From the NCBI RefSeq assembly GCF_030812255.1, contig NZ_JAUSSH010000005.1, positions 62,001 through 126,000 on the forward strand: a DNA stretch of 64,000 nucleotides, given 5' to 3'. The position numbers and the translations under genes were made by a program. Positions 36,590-46,114 of this stretch are shown in pieces. The stretch is from Paeniglutamicibacter psychrophenolicus. Its GTDB lineage: Bacteria; Actinomycetota; Actinomycetes; Actinomycetales; Micrococcaceae. Position 1 is the stretch's first letter; every line of letters starts with the position of its first letter. Below the pieces are notes generated by a model. The model was not told the origin of the DNA, made no database searches, and worked only from the letters and a program-made list of their open reading frames with translations.

Positions 36590-37768
36590 ATGAATGCACC
36601 ATGCGAAAAGCCGTTTGCCGGCCACAATGACGGGTTGCCCCAAGCCGGGTTCGAGATGCTGTCAGGGGTCTTCGAACGGCACTTGGCGGCCGCGGACGGT
36701 GGAATGGCACTGTGCGTGTACCGCGAAGGCCAGCCCCTGGCCCGCTTCTACGGAGGCACCACCGTCAGGGACGGAGATTCCCCCGCCGCAGGCACCGGGG
36801 TGTCGCGCCCGTGGACGGAATCAACGATGGCTGTCTTGTTTTCCGGGACCAAGGGCCTGATGGCCACCATTGCCGCGATCCTGGTTGACCGCAGCCTGCT
36901 GGACCCGGACGCCACCGTGGCCTCCTACTGGCCTGAATTCGCGGCTTCGGGCAAGCAGGATGCGACGGTGGCCCACGTTCTCAGCCACACCGTCGGCCTG
37001 GTCTACGTCGACCCGGACCCGGGGCTGCACCTGAGATACGACAACCGTGCCGTGGCCGCGGTCTTGGCAGCTCAGTCCCCCTTGTGGGAACCGGGCACCA
37101 AGGTCGCCTATCACGCGCTGACCTACGGATACCTGGTGGCGGAGCTGTTCTTCCGGATCACGGGAAAGACCCCGGGGCAGCTCGTTCGCGAACTGCTCGC
37201 CGAACCCCTCGGGCTGGACCTGCATCTGGGGCTCCCCGAATTCCTGGACGAGCGGCTGGCAACCATTTTTCGCTCGAAGGACTATGCGATTTCCACGTTC
37301 CTCCAGGACCCGGAGCGGCGGAAGATCGTGGACCGGATGTATGCCGGCTCCCTCACCGGTGACGGGGACCCGTTCAATTCGCCGGAGATGAGACGCGCGG
37401 AGATGGCAGCCGGCGGCGGCATCGGCACCGCCGATGCGATGGCATCCCTCTATTCGCAACTGGCCGCGCCGCTTTCACCGCTGGTTTCCGCCCGGGGGCT
37501 GCACTCCTCCACGGCGACCTGGTCCGAGGGCGTGGACGCGGTCAACGACCGGCCCCTGCGCTTCGGGCTTGGCTTCGAGTTGGCCGATCCCTTGGGGACC
37601 TACGGTCCGGTCACCCCGGCCTTCGGCCATTCCGGAGCCGGAGGCGGGTTGCACGGAGCATGGACCGGAAAGAACATCGGCTTCTCGTTCTTGACCAATG
37701 AAATGCTTGCAGAGGATCAGGACCGCCGGGCCAAGGACCTGCTGGGGGCCCTGGCCCGCACCATTTGA
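36590..37768 (+). CDS. serine hydrolase, class C beta-lactamase / EstB esterase family
   Basis: The protein has 392 residues; ATG 36590 follows AAGGAA, eight bases after the ATPase stop. The nucleophile motif SxxK is S85-G-T-K88. A YHALTYG motif supplies the catalytic Tyr, and HSGAGGG near the C-terminus stands in place of the KTG box. No signal peptide is present, so the enzyme should be cytoplasmic, which argues for an esterase rather than a lactamase. As last gene of the carnitine-type operon it may release carnitine from imported acylcarnitines, or act on another ester. This is inference from position. Confidence 0.85.
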   Translation: MNAPCEKPFAGHNDGLPQAGFEMLSGVFERHLAAADGGMALCVYREGQPLARFYGGTTVRDGDSPAAGTGVSRPWTESTMAVLFSGTKGLMATIAAILVDRSLLDPDATVASYWPEFAASGKQDATVAHVLSHTVGLVYVDPDPGLHLRYDNRAVAAVLAAQSPLWEPGTKVAYHALTYGYLVAELFFRITGKTPGQLVRELLAEPLGLDLHLGLPEFLDERLATIFRSKDYAISTFLQDPERRKIVDRMYAGSLTGDGDPFNSPEMRRAEMAAGGGIGTADAMASLYSQLAAPLSPLVSARGLHSSTATWSEGVDAVNDRPLRFGLGFELADPLGTYGPVTPAFGHSGAGGGLHGAWTGKNIGFSFLTNEMLAEDQDRRAKDLLGALARTI

Positions 37769-37856
37769 TCCATCGAGGACTGCATCCCTCCTGCCATGGC
37801 CCGAGTGGGAGCGGCGGCCGGGCGGAACCGGCCCCGCGGCCAGGATCACCGCTGTT

Positions 37857-38819
37857 CTAGACGGTGGCCGCTTCGGCGCGTCGAGCCGATACGGCCGCGT
37901 CGATCTCCATCTCGATCAGCTCCGCGTTGACCTGGGCTCCCACACGCAGCCCGTCGGCGGCAGCCATGACTACTTGCGCCATGGGCTCCCGCAGGTTGCC
38001 CGCCACCCACAATCCCGGAACAGCTGTCTTGCCAAGTTCGTCCGTGGCCACAAAGGTGCCGATGCCCGATGGGTGCGCAGTGGCCTGCAGCCCCAACGCA
38101 GCAAGTCCAGGGAGCTCAACCCCGAAACGGGGCATGATGACGAGGGCATCGACCGCCTGCTCGCTTCCGTCCCGGAAGAGCAGATGGGTCAGGCGTGTGC
38201 CATCGCCGCGCACCGCGTTGATTTCCCGCGGCACGATTTCGATGCCGCGTGCTTCCAGCCGTTCCAGCTCCGCCGCATCAAAAACACGGTCCGGTGTGGT
38301 GAACAAGGTGACCCGATCGCTCAATTGCCTGAACATCAGGGACTGGTGGACTGCAAAGGAACTGTCGAGAACCGCTATGTCCCGGTCCCTGACCTCCCAG
38401 CCGTGGCAATAGGGGCAGTGCAGCGCGTTCTTGCCCCAGTACTCGGCAAGGCCCTCGACCTCGGGCAGCGTATCCCTGATCCCGGCGGCCAGTATCAATC
38501 GCCTTGCCGAAACTTCCCGCCCACCGTCAAGGGTGATGGTGAATCCCGCGTCGTCGCGCCCGAAACCCAGGGCGCGGCCGTTACGGAACTCGGTGCCGTA
38601 CGGCTCAAGTTCCGCTCGTCCCAGCCGGAGCAATTCGAGCGGCGGCACACCATCGCGTGTAAGGAAGTTGTGTACGCCCTCGGCAGGGGCGTTTCGCGGT
38701 TCGCCCGCATCGATGACCACGACCTTGCGACGTGAACGTCCCAGTGCCTGCGCGGCGCTCAGGCCCGCCGCTCCCCCTCCGATGATTGCGGCATCGTATT
38801 CCGGTTGCATCGTGTCCAT
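37857..38819 (-). CDS. thioredoxin reductase-like FAD/NAD(P)-dependent oxidoreductase
   Basis: The protein has 320 residues. The FAD-binding GGGAAGLSAAQALGRSRRKVVVIDAG opens the protein. The redox-active CPYC lies in ALHCPYCHGWEVRDRDIAV, followed by the NAD(P) domain and the second FAD segment (PGLWVAGNLREPMAQVVMAAADG). The layout matches small TrxB-like proteins; the HGWEVRD stretch places it in the actinobacterial branch often paired with XRE-cupin or MarR regulators, not the housekeeping TrxB. Substrate is unknown. It is divergent from an XRE-cupin regulator that probably controls it. Confidence 0.88.
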   Translation of the reverse strand: MDTMQPEYDAAIIGGGAAGLSAAQALGRSRRKVVVIDAGEPRNAPAEGVHNFLTRDGVPPLELLRLGRAELEPYGTEFRNGRALGFGRDDAGFTITLDGGREVSARRLILAAGIRDTLPEVEGLAEYWGKNALHCPYCHGWEVRDRDIAVLDSSFAVHQSLMFRQLSDRVTLFTTPDRVFDAAELERLEARGIEIVPREINAVRGDGTRLTHLLFRDGSEQAVDALVIMPRFGVELPGLAALGLQATAHPSGIGTFVATDELGKTAVPGLWVAGNLREPMAQVVMAAADGLRVGAQVNAELIEMEIDAAVSARRAEAATV

Positions 38820-38887
38820 GGTTCAATCTCCTTGGTCCTGCCGCACGGCTGGTTCCGTGTGCACATTCAACGATGCCTCCGGCCTCC

Positions 38888-38922
38888 GCAAAAGTGCAAC
38901 CTTTTTTGCTGGTATGGCAAAA
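38888..38922. promoter_or_regulatory. candidate operator: three GCAAAA half-sites between divergent genes
   Basis: GCAAAA at 38888-38893, its complement TTTTGC at 38904-38909 and GCAAAA again at 38917-38922. Sites two and three form a 6-7-6 inverted repeat ending eight bases before the XRE-cupin start. They are a candidate binding site for that regulator. Confidence 0.45.
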
Positions 38923-38929
38923 TGGGAGC

Positions 38930-39532
38930 ATGGAACAGGACGTCGAACGCACGCTGGCCCAGGTTGGTTCCCGCCTGCGCGGCTTGCGACTGAACAACAA
39001 GGCCACCTTGCAGGAGCTCTCGGATGAAACCGGGATCTCGGTGAGCACACTCTCGCGGCTGGAATCTGGCCAACGCCGGCCGACGCTGGAACAGCTTCTT
39101 CCACTGGCACGCGCGCACGGAGTGCCCCTGGACGATCTGGTTGGCGCTCCGGCCACCGGGGATCCGCGCATCCACATCAAGCCGATCACCCAACACGGCA
39201 TGACCATCCTGCCGTTGAGCCGCGGGTCGGGAGGCGGACTGCAGGCCTTCAAGCACCTGATCCCCGCCGGCAAGCCGGTGGCCAACCCCGAACTGCAGAC
39301 CCACGAGGGCTACGAATGGTTCTATGTCCTCAAGGGCAAGCTTCGGCTGCGGCTGGCAGAGCACGATTTGATCCTGCCCGCCGGCGAGGCCGCAGAATTC
39401 GACACGCGCACCCCGCACTGGTTTGGACGAGCGGACAACAAAGCGGTGGAGTTCCTCAGCCTCTTCGGATCACAGGGAGAGCGCATGCATGTGCGCGCCC
39501 GGCCCGCCAAAAAGACTGCAGTGACTTCCTAA
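38930..39532 (+). CDS. XRE family regulator with C-terminal cupin domain
   Basis: The protein has 200 residues from ATG 38930. The N-terminal HTH (VGSRLRGLRLNNKATLQELSDETGISVSTLSRLESGQRRPT) spans ~residues 8-65. The cupin barrel (~100-190) shows HEGYEWFYVLKGKLRLRLAEHD and FDTRTPHWFG. The family senses small ligands through the cupin and usually controls adjacent transport or oxidoreductase genes. GGGAG is only one base from the ATG, so ribosome loading may depend on other features. The three half-sites upstream suggest autoregulation together with the divergent flavoprotein gene. Confidence 0.9.
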   Translation: MEQDVERTLAQVGSRLRGLRLNNKATLQELSDETGISVSTLSRLESGQRRPTLEQLLPLARAHGVPLDDLVGAPATGDPRIHIKPITQHGMTILPLSRGSGGGLQAFKHLIPAGKPVANPELQTHEGYEWFYVLKGKLRLRLAEHDLILPAGEAAEFDTRTPHWFGRADNKAVEFLSLFGSQGERMHVRARPAKKTAVTS

Positions 39533-39610
39533 GGTGCCTGGACACCGATGTCTACGCAGATTGCTGCAGCACGCATCTAGACGGAAATAACCTGGGGAAT
39601 CGCACCCCGC

Positions 39611-39651
39611 GAGACAATCCAACCCGCTAGTGTTGTCTCAAACCGGCTAGT
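39611..39651. repeat. short inverted and direct repeats upstream of the FNT transporter gene
   Basis: Inverted repeat GAGACAA (39611-39617) / TTGTCTC (39633-39639), interleaved with a direct repeat AACCCGCTAGT (39621-39631) / AACCGGCTAGT (39641-39651) of exactly 20-base period. They are possibly regulatory for the gene at 39755. Confidence 0.35.
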
Positions 39652-39754
39652 TGCCTCCAGCACTCTTCGCGGCTCCCCCCCACAGGGTCCGTCACCCGCA
39701 GGTATCCCCTGGACTCCAGAAATTTCGATAGCTTGAACCATCAGGAAGGCGGAC

Positions 39755-40591
39755 ATGATGAGCGGAACCGAGCGACGGAGACAACTCGGCAACAACGACG
39801 CTCCTGTTGAAGAAGAAATCGAGGAGTCTTTCAACCGAATCGTCGAAGAAGGCGCCCAACGGCTGGCAAGAACTTGGACCACGATGTTGGTCACCGGGGC
39901 GTTTGGCGGCATGGAAGTGGGCCTGGGCGTCATGGCCTATCTGGCTGTGCTGCACGAGACCGACAACCACCTGCTGGCGGGACTTGCCTTCGGCATCGGG
40001 CTTGTTGCCCTGCTTCTTGCCAAGAGCGAGCTTTTCACCGAGGGTTTTCTGGTGCCGATCGCCGCGGTAGCGGCCAAGGAGGCCAGCCTAAGCCAGCTTG
40101 CCAAGCTGTGGGGCGGAACATTGCTGATGAACCTCGTCGGGGGCTGGGCCTTCATGTGGCTCGTGGTGCAGGCGTTCCCGCAATGGAAACCCGAACTGGA
40201 AACCGCCGCCAGGCATTTCGTGGAGGCCGGGTTCAACTGGCAGTCGGTCTGCCTGGCGGTGCTTGGCGGCAGCACCATTACGCTGATGACACGCATGCAA
40301 CAAGGCACCGACTCGGATGTGGCAAAAATGGTGGTGTCCGTTGCCTGTGGTTTCCTGCTTGCCGGGCTGCAGTTGTTCCATTCCATCCTGGATTCATTGC
40401 TGATTTTCGGCGCCATCCATGCCGGGGTCCACGTGAGCTACCTGGATTGGCTGGGCTGGTTCGGCTACACGCTTCTGTTCAACGTTCTTGGCGGGCTGCT
40501 GCTGGTCACCTCGCTGCGATTGCTGCGAAACAAGGAGCTGATTCTCGAGCGCCGGGAGAACGCCCCCGAGGATCCGGATGCGGCACGGTGA
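39755..40591 (+). CDS. formate/nitrite transporter (FNT) family membrane protein, YfdC-like
   Basis: The protein has 278 residues from ATG 39755, with AGGAAGG just upstream. A ~40-residue charged N-terminus (VEEEIEESFNRIVEEGAQRL) precedes six transmembrane segments. FNT-type sequence is visible in LLAGLAFGIGLVALLLAKSELFTEG and LLMNLVGGWAFM, and the internal repeat structure is as expected. The long acidic N-terminus and FTEGFLVP fit the YfdC-like branch, whose substrate is not established, rather than FocA or NirC. No nitrite or formate genes lie nearby. Confidence 0.85.
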   Translation: MMSGTERRRQLGNNDAPVEEEIEESFNRIVEEGAQRLARTWTTMLVTGAFGGMEVGLGVMAYLAVLHETDNHLLAGLAFGIGLVALLLAKSELFTEGFLVPIAAVAAKEASLSQLAKLWGGTLLMNLVGGWAFMWLVVQAFPQWKPELETAARHFVEAGFNWQSVCLAVLGGSTITLMTRMQQGTDSDVAKMVVSVACGFLLAGLQLFHSILDSLLIFGAIHAGVHVSYLDWLGWFGYTLLFNVLGGLLLVTSLRLLRNKELILERRENAPEDPDAAR

Positions 40592-40744
40592 GAGGGTCAA
40601 TGGTGTCGCACCTTCGCGACGTGTAAAAAGGTTCACGAGACAGCTACTTCGGCTGGCCGAATGCCGATCCTTTTCCCGGAACCACGTCCCACGCTTTGTC
40701 CGCCGTCCAAAGCGAGCCCATGCTGCCCACCTGGACATCACCAG

Positions 40745-41115
40745 TTGTGCCTTGCCCAACCGCTTCTTGAGCAATGGGCCGGAGCCATCGTGGCCAACGA
40801 TCCACCAAGGATCGGATCCTTCGCCGAGCCGTAATGAAGTATGCTCGCTCCCCGGAGCGGGTAAACGAGCATGGGTACGACGCGTCCGTCGAATCCGAAA
40901 ATCGGCCCCGCCCCCAGACGGACTGCGCGGTGTTCGAGACAAGGGTCTATGGCGACGTGGCAGTGGTGCTGGCCCACTGCGCCTACAGGGGTAGCTGGCA
41001 CGGATCGTCATTCGTTGCCGATGAGTGGGTGACCGAAATTTTCATTCACCGGACGACCGGTGGCTTTGCGCCTATTCGACGCTGCTCCCGAACTACGCCG
41101 CGGCGGCACCTTCAT
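40745..41115 (+). pseudogene. NTF2-like / DUF4440-type protein, decayed over three reading frames
   Basis: Pieces of one NTF2-like protein appear in order. LLEQWAGAIVANDPPRIGSF is in one frame up to a TAA at 40832. RVNEHGYDASVESEN and VYGDVAVVLAHCAYRG, then SWHGSSFVADEWVTEIFIHR, are in a second frame from 40834 to about 41052. DDRWLCAYSTLLPNYAA is in a third frame. Two indels (near 40830 and 41052) are needed to join them. The pattern of an N-terminal helix with LEQW, central VAVV strands and a final DDRW strand is that of the SnoaL/DUF4440 fold. The exact ends are uncertain. It lies just before the nrdF terminator. Confidence 0.5.
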
Positions 41116-41192
41116 CCGGCGCGGCAGGGTTCCACAGGGCAAATCCCCCGCGTCGCCCCGGATTGCGCCCGCTCACCACGGGCGGTGCAAAG

Positions 41193-41233
41193 CAAGGGCG
41201 CCAGCCTCCCGTTGCGGGAAGCTGGCGCCCTTG
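41193..41233 (-). terminator. terminator hairpin after nrdF
   Basis: Perfect 13-bp stem (41193-41205 with 41221-41233) with an inner TCCC/GGGA pairing. It starts 24 bases after the nrdF stop on the minus strand. The following T-run is short (CTTTGC). Confidence 0.7.
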
Positions 41234-41256
41234 GGCCGAAACGGTTGGGGTGGGAC

Positions 41257-42249
<993 letters not shown>

Positions 42250-42280
42250 TCATACTAAAGTTTTTGGGTTTTGCGGGTGC

Positions 42281-42316
42281 GCGTACGACGGCGGGTGGTT
42301 ACCCGCCGTCGTACGC
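42281..42316 (-). other. perfect 16-bp intercistronic hairpin between nrdE and nrdF
   Basis: Arms 42281-42296 and 42301-42316 are perfectly complementary with a 4-base GGTT/AACC loop. No T-run follows on either strand. It lies between the nrdE stop (42369) and nrdF start (42237). It could be an attenuator, an mRNA-stability element or a factor-dependent terminator. Confidence 0.7.
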
Positions 42317-42368
42317 ATTCGGTCGTCAGGTTATCGCTACCTGGCAACCTTGTGTGAATCGGCAGCTC

Positions 42369-44510
42369 TTAGAGCGCGCAGGAAACGCAGCCCTCGACCT
42401 CGGTGCCCTCGAGGGCCATCTGGCGCAGGCGGATGTAGTAGAGCGTCTTGATGCCCTTCTTCCATGCGTAGATCTGTGCCTTGTTGATGTCGCGGGTCGT
42501 GGCGGTGTCCTTGAAGAACAGGGTCAGGGACAGGCCCTGGTCCACGTGCTGCGTGGCAACGGCGTAGGTGTCGATGACCTTCTCGTAGCCGATTTCGTAC
42601 GCATCCTGGTAGAACTCCAGGTTGTCGTTGGTCAGGTAGGGAGCCGGGTAGTAGACGCGCCCGATCTTGCCTTCCTTGCGGATCTCGATCTTCGCGGCCA
42701 CCGGGTGGATCGAGGAGGTCGAGTTGTTGATGTAGGAGATCGACCCGGTCGGCGGAACGGCCTGCAGGTTCTGGTTGTAGATGCCGTGCTCCATGACGGA
42801 GGCCTTCAGCGCACGCCAGTCGTCCTGCGTCGGGATGTCGATCCCGGCGAAGAGCTCGCGCACACGCTCGGTGGCCGGAACCCATTCGGCCTCGGTGTAC
42901 TTGTCGAAGTACTCGCCGGTGGCGTACTTCGAGTCGGCGAAGCCCTCGAAGGCCTCGTTCTTCTCGATGGCCAGTAGGTTCGAGGCACGCAGCGCGTGGA
43001 ACACCACGGTGTAGAAGTAGATGTTGGTGAAGTCCAACCCTTCTTCCGAGCCGTAGTGGACGCGTTCGCGGGCCAGGAAGCCGTGCAGGTTCATCTGTCC
43101 CAGGCCGATGGCGTGGGTCTTGGCGTTGCCCTGGGCAATCGAGGGAACCGAGTTGATGTACGACATGTCGGAGACGGCCGAAAGCGCGCGGATGGCGGTT
43201 TCGATCGAGGCACCGAGGTTCTTGCCGTCCATCGCCTTGGCGATGTTCATCGACCCGAGGTTGCAGGAAATGTCCTTGCCAACGGTGTCGTAGCTCAGGT
43301 CTTCGTTGTACTCCGAGGCGGTCGAAACCTGCAGGATCTCCGAGCACAGGTTGCTCATCGAGATCTTGCCCTTGATCGGGTTGGCGCGGTTTACCGTGTC
43401 CTCGAACATGATGTACGGGTAACCGGACTCGAACTGGATCTCTGCCAGGGTCTGGAAGAACTCGCGGGCATTGATCTTGGTCTTCTTGATGCGCGCATCG
43501 TCGACCATCTCGTAGTACTTCTCGGTGACGAAGATGTCGCTGAAGGGCACGCCGTAGACCCGCTGGACGTCGTAAGGCGAGAACAGGTACATGTCCTCGT
43601 TCTTGCGGGCCAGGTCGAAGGTGATGTCCGGAACCACAACGCCCAGGGAGAGGGTCTTGATGCGGATCTTCTCATCGGCGTTCTCGCGCTTGGTGTCCAG
43701 GAAGCGCAGGATGTCCGGGTGGTGGGCATTGAGGTAGACCGCGCCGGCACCCTGGCGTGCGCCAAGCTGGTTGGCGTAGGAGAAGCTGTCTTCGAGAAGC
43801 TTCATCACGGGGATGACGCCGGAGGACTGGTTCTCGATCTGCTTGATCGGGGCACCGTGTTCGCGGACGTTGGTCAGCGACAGGGCGACACCGCCGCCGC
43901 GCTTGGACAGCTGCAGCGAGGAGTTGATGCCACGGGAGATCGATTCCATGTTGTCTTCGATGCGAAGCAGGAAGCACGAAACGAGCTCGCCGCGCTGGGC
44001 CTTGCCGGCGTTCAGGAACGTCGGGGTCGCCGGCTGGAAGCGACCCTCGATGATCTCGTCGACCAGGGCGATGGCCACCTTCTCGTCGCCGCGGGCCAGG
44101 TGCAAGGCAACCATGCAGACCCGGTCCTCGTAGCGTTCGAGGTAGCGCTTGCCGTCAAAGGTCTTCAAGGTATACGAGGTGTAGAACTTGAAGGCGCCCA
44201 GGAAAGTCTCGAAGCGGAACTTCTTGGCGTAGGCACCGCGGTAAAGGTCGCGGATGAAGTTCATCGTGTACTGGTCGAGCGTCTCGCGCTCGTAGTACTC
44301 GTGCTTGACCAGGTATTCGAGCTTCTCGTCGAGGTCGTGGAAGAACACGGTGTTGTTGTTCACGTGCTCCAAGAAGTACTGACGTGCTGCGGCACGGTCT
44401 GCCTCGAACTGGATGCGTCCGTCGGAACCGTACAGGTTCAACATGGCGTTCAGCTCGTGGTAACCCAGGCCCTGAAAAGCTGCGGGCAATTCCTTAGAAT
44501 CTTGCTTCAT
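42369..44510 (-). CDS. nrdE: class Ib ribonucleoside-diphosphate reductase alpha subunit
   Basis: The protein has 713 residues. The start is set at ATG 44510 ([20 protein letters not shown]), whose ATGA overlaps the nrdI stop; an ATG at 44537 would extend it by nine residues. It reduces ribonucleotides to deoxyribonucleotides. Conserved blocks: [20 protein letters not shown] (active-site Cys), [21 protein letters not shown] with the second half of the active site, [29 protein letters not shown] and the redox-relay C-terminus CVSCAL. NrdH supplies electrons. The N-terminus lacks the extended ATP-cone of class Ia, as expected for class Ib. Confidence 0.97.
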   Translation of the reverse strand: MKQDSKELPAAFQGLGYHELNAMLNLYGSDGRIQFEADRAAARQYFLEHVNNNTVFFHDLDEKLEYLVKHEYYERETLDQYTMNFIRDLYRGAYAKKFRFETFLGAFKFYTSYTLKTFDGKRYLERYEDRVCMVALHLARGDEKVAIALVDEIIEGRFQPATPTFLNAGKAQRGELVSCFLLRIEDNMESISRGINSSLQLSKRGGGVALSLTNVREHGAPIKQIENQSSGVIPVMKLLEDSFSYANQLGARQGAGAVYLNAHHPDILRFLDTKRENADEKIRIKTLSLGVVVPDITFDLARKNEDMYLFSPYDVQRVYGVPFSDIFVTEKYYEMVDDARIKKTKINAREFFQTLAEIQFESGYPYIMFEDTVNRANPIKGKISMSNLCSEILQVSTASEYNEDLSYDTVGKDISCNLGSMNIAKAMDGKNLGASIETAIRALSAVSDMSYINSVPSIAQGNAKTHAIGLGQMNLHGFLARERVHYGSEEGLDFTNIYFYTVVFHALRASNLLAIEKNEAFEGFADSKYATGEYFDKYTEAEWVPATERVRELFAGIDIPTQDDWRALKASVMEHGIYNQNLQAVPPTGSISYINNSTSSIHPVAAKIEIRKEGKIGRVYYPAPYLTNDNLEFYQDAYEIGYEKVIDTYAVATQHVDQGLSLTLFFKDTATTRDINKAQIYAWKKGIKTLYYIRLRQMALEGTEVEGCVSCAL

Positions 44511-44989
44511 TTCAGGTTCTGCGACTTTCGTGTCCAAAAGACTTCCAATCCTTCGCGAACTCGGGTCACATCTTCTGGAGTGCCCATCAGTTCAAATTTG
44601 TATAGAAGCGGAACCTTGCATTTGGCTGCGATCTTGATCGCGGCCAAGCAATAGGTGGTTCCAAAGTTGGTGTTTCCGGCACCTATTACGCCTCGTAACA
44701 GGTTTCGGTTGCGTACATCGTTGAGGAATTTTACGACCTGCGGCGGGATGGACCGTTCTCCCTTTTCGCCACCGTAGGTGGGAAGCAGAAGCACGAACGG
44801 CTCGCTTGCCACCAGGTGTGGATCGCGGTTCTTCAACGGAATGCGGGCGCAATCCAGATCGAGCTTTTCCATGAACCGGTGTGTGTAACCGGAAGCCGAG
44901 GAGAAATAGATCAAGTTGCTGTTGGTAAGTACCTCCGCCGGCACGGCGTGGTCATGCATTGGTGGTGTGGCCAACGCTGAACTAGGCAT
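44507..44989 (-). CDS. nrdI: class Ib ribonucleotide reductase flavodoxin-like assembly protein
   Basis: The protein has 160 residues; ATG 44989 is preceded by GAGGCG. NrdI is an FMN protein that supplies an oxidant for assembling the dimanganese tyrosyl radical in NrdF. The flavodoxin-like FMN loops are [19 protein letters not shown] and [21 protein letters not shown], with the [12 protein letters not shown] segment characteristic of the family. The first ~20 residues (before [10 protein letters not shown]) are variable, and a start at the second Met is possible. Its TGA overlaps the nrdE start by four bases. Confidence 0.95.
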   Translation of the reverse strand: MPSSALATPPMHDHAVPAEVLTNSNLIYFSSASGYTHRFMEKLDLDCARIPLKNRDPHLVASEPFVLLLPTYGGEKGERSIPPQVVKFLNDVRNRNLLRGVIGAGNTNFGTTYCLAAIKIAAKCKVPLLYKFELMGTPEDVTRVREGLEVFWTRKSQNLK

Positions 44990-45038
44990 TTTTGATCGCC
45001 TCGCAATTACTCGAATCGGTAAGGCTGGGTGTGGCTGG

Positions 45039-45284
45039 TCAGGCTACGGACGAGGCCATTTCCTGGGCCAGTGCGTCGATCTTGTCCGGGCGGAAGCCCG
45101 ACCAGTGGTCGGCGTCAGTGATGACAACCGGTGCCTGCATGTAGCCCAAAGCACGAACGCGCTCCAGGGCAGCGGGATCCTGCGAAATGTCAACGCTCTG
45201 GTAAACGATGCCCTTCTTGTCAAGAGCTCGGTAGGTTGCGTTGCACTGTACGCATGCTGGCTTCGTGTAAACCGTGACGGTCAT
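45039..45284 (-). CDS. nrdH: glutaredoxin-like NrdH-redoxin
   Basis: The protein has 81 residues. The redox motif is CVQC in VYTKPACVQCNATYRALDKKG, and the C-terminal half has the APVVITDADHWSGFRPDKI segment typical of NrdH. It is the electron donor of the class Ib reductase and is itself reduced by thioredoxin reductase. It is the first gene of nrdHIEF, 49 bases before nrdI. A NrdR-like box lies ~185-200 bases upstream. Confidence 0.96.
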   Translation of the reverse strand: MTVTVYTKPACVQCNATYRALDKKGIVYQSVDISQDPAALERVRALGYMQAPVVITDADHWSGFRPDKIDALAQEMASSVA

Positions 45285-45469
45285 GTCCGTAAATCCCCTC
45301 GTGCAAAAATCTGTGTATGTGTTGTGGCTGGTTCCCTATGCGCGCTCCCCGCGGGAGTGATGCATACGGACTTTGTGTCCCGGCGGCTACGAAGCCTTCG
45401 GGGGCGGAGATTCGTACATTTCTCCGTATTCCGGAAGTTCGCGCACTAGGCCTCACCAGCTAATTCAAT

Positions 45470-45481
45470 ACTACATCTAGT
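45470..45481. promoter_or_regulatory. NrdR box-like palindrome upstream of nrdH
   Basis: ACTACATCTAGT has ACTA/TAGT arms and matches the core of the NrdR consensus (ACACTATATATAGTGT-like) with flanking G/C differences. NrdR boxes usually come in pairs; a second, poor candidate is at 45503-45518. It is likely the repressor site of the nrd operon. Confidence 0.5.
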
Positions 45482-45544
45482 GGGACCCCGAGGGTTAGAC
45501 CCCAACATGATGTATTACACCCCTGTCATTCAACTCACCGGCAG

Positions 45545-45624
45545 TCCACAAGCACTGTGGATAAACATCCCTCGTTAAACCGCGTGAATCCAACGAAATC
45601 GAAAATCTATCCACACCCTGTGGA
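45545..45624. promoter_or_regulatory. pair of inverted TCCACA/TGTGGA elements resembling DnaA boxes
   Basis: Two perfect inverted repeats: TCCACA-5-TGTGGA at 45545-45561 and TCCACA-3-TGTGGA at 45610-45624. The right arm of the first extends to TGTGGATAA (45556-45564), the reverse complement of the perfect DnaA box TTATCCACA. CTATCCACA (45607-45615) has one mismatch. The region is AT-rich for this genome and lies ~260-340 bases upstream of nrdH. Confidence 0.45.
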
Positions 45625-46114
45625 GCAATCGACCAGAGATAAAAGAGTTGGCGTGTCGTTCGGCACGGCGTGTCGATCTTTAGCCGTCGAACCACAAGAT
45701 ATGGCGTGGCCGATTGAACATTAGCACTACGGGTAGTGCCCCGGCCGACCCGACACCGCACTTTCCCCCACAAATGGTGCAGTTCGGCCTGCACGGCCCA
45801 AACCGGAGGCAAAAGCCGTTCCCGACGACAGCCGCCCGCCCGGGCAGGACCCTCCCCGGGCGACTGCCGGACGAACTTGCCGGCGCCTTCGGTCAGCCAA
45901 ACCTGAAGTTGGCCCGGTCCCGCCGGGTTCCACCGCGCTCGTCTCGCGGTCCCGCGCAGGAAACGCCAACAGCATGGCGGTCTGGAACGTGACGGCGGGC
46001 CGGCCCTTCATCGACCAGTCTTGCCCTTGGCACTTCACCGGCGTTTCAGGCCGACGCCAAGAAAGGCTACAGTGAGCGGCAACCCACGTGGGGTTGTTCC
46101 AGCAGAAAGCAAAA
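45625..46114. other. intergenic region upstream of the DnaA-box-like repeats
   Basis: About 490 bases between nrdH's upstream region and the convergent end of the pyridoxal kinase gene. A 105-codon minus-strand frame (45495-45812) has no ribosome site or domain and crosses the repeats, so it is not called. No other feature was recognised. Confidence 0.4.

Noticed and set aside
37816-37833. GGCCGG/CCGGCC hairpin between the serine hydrolase and TrxR-like genes as a terminator
   Set aside because: Only six base pairs in very GC-rich sequence, with no T-run, so it is not distinguishable from chance.
44511-44537. A longer start for nrdE at 44537
   Set aside because: The ATG at 44510 overlaps the nrdI stop by ATGA and gives the usual N-terminus; the longer form is not excluded.
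42996-44654. A 552-codon plus-strand open frame opposite nrdE
   Set aside because: Antisense shadow of nrdE, with no ribosome site or domain.
45495-45812. A 105-codon minus-strand ORF upstream of nrdH
   Set aside because: No ribosome site or domain, and it runs through AT-rich inverted repeats that look regulatory.
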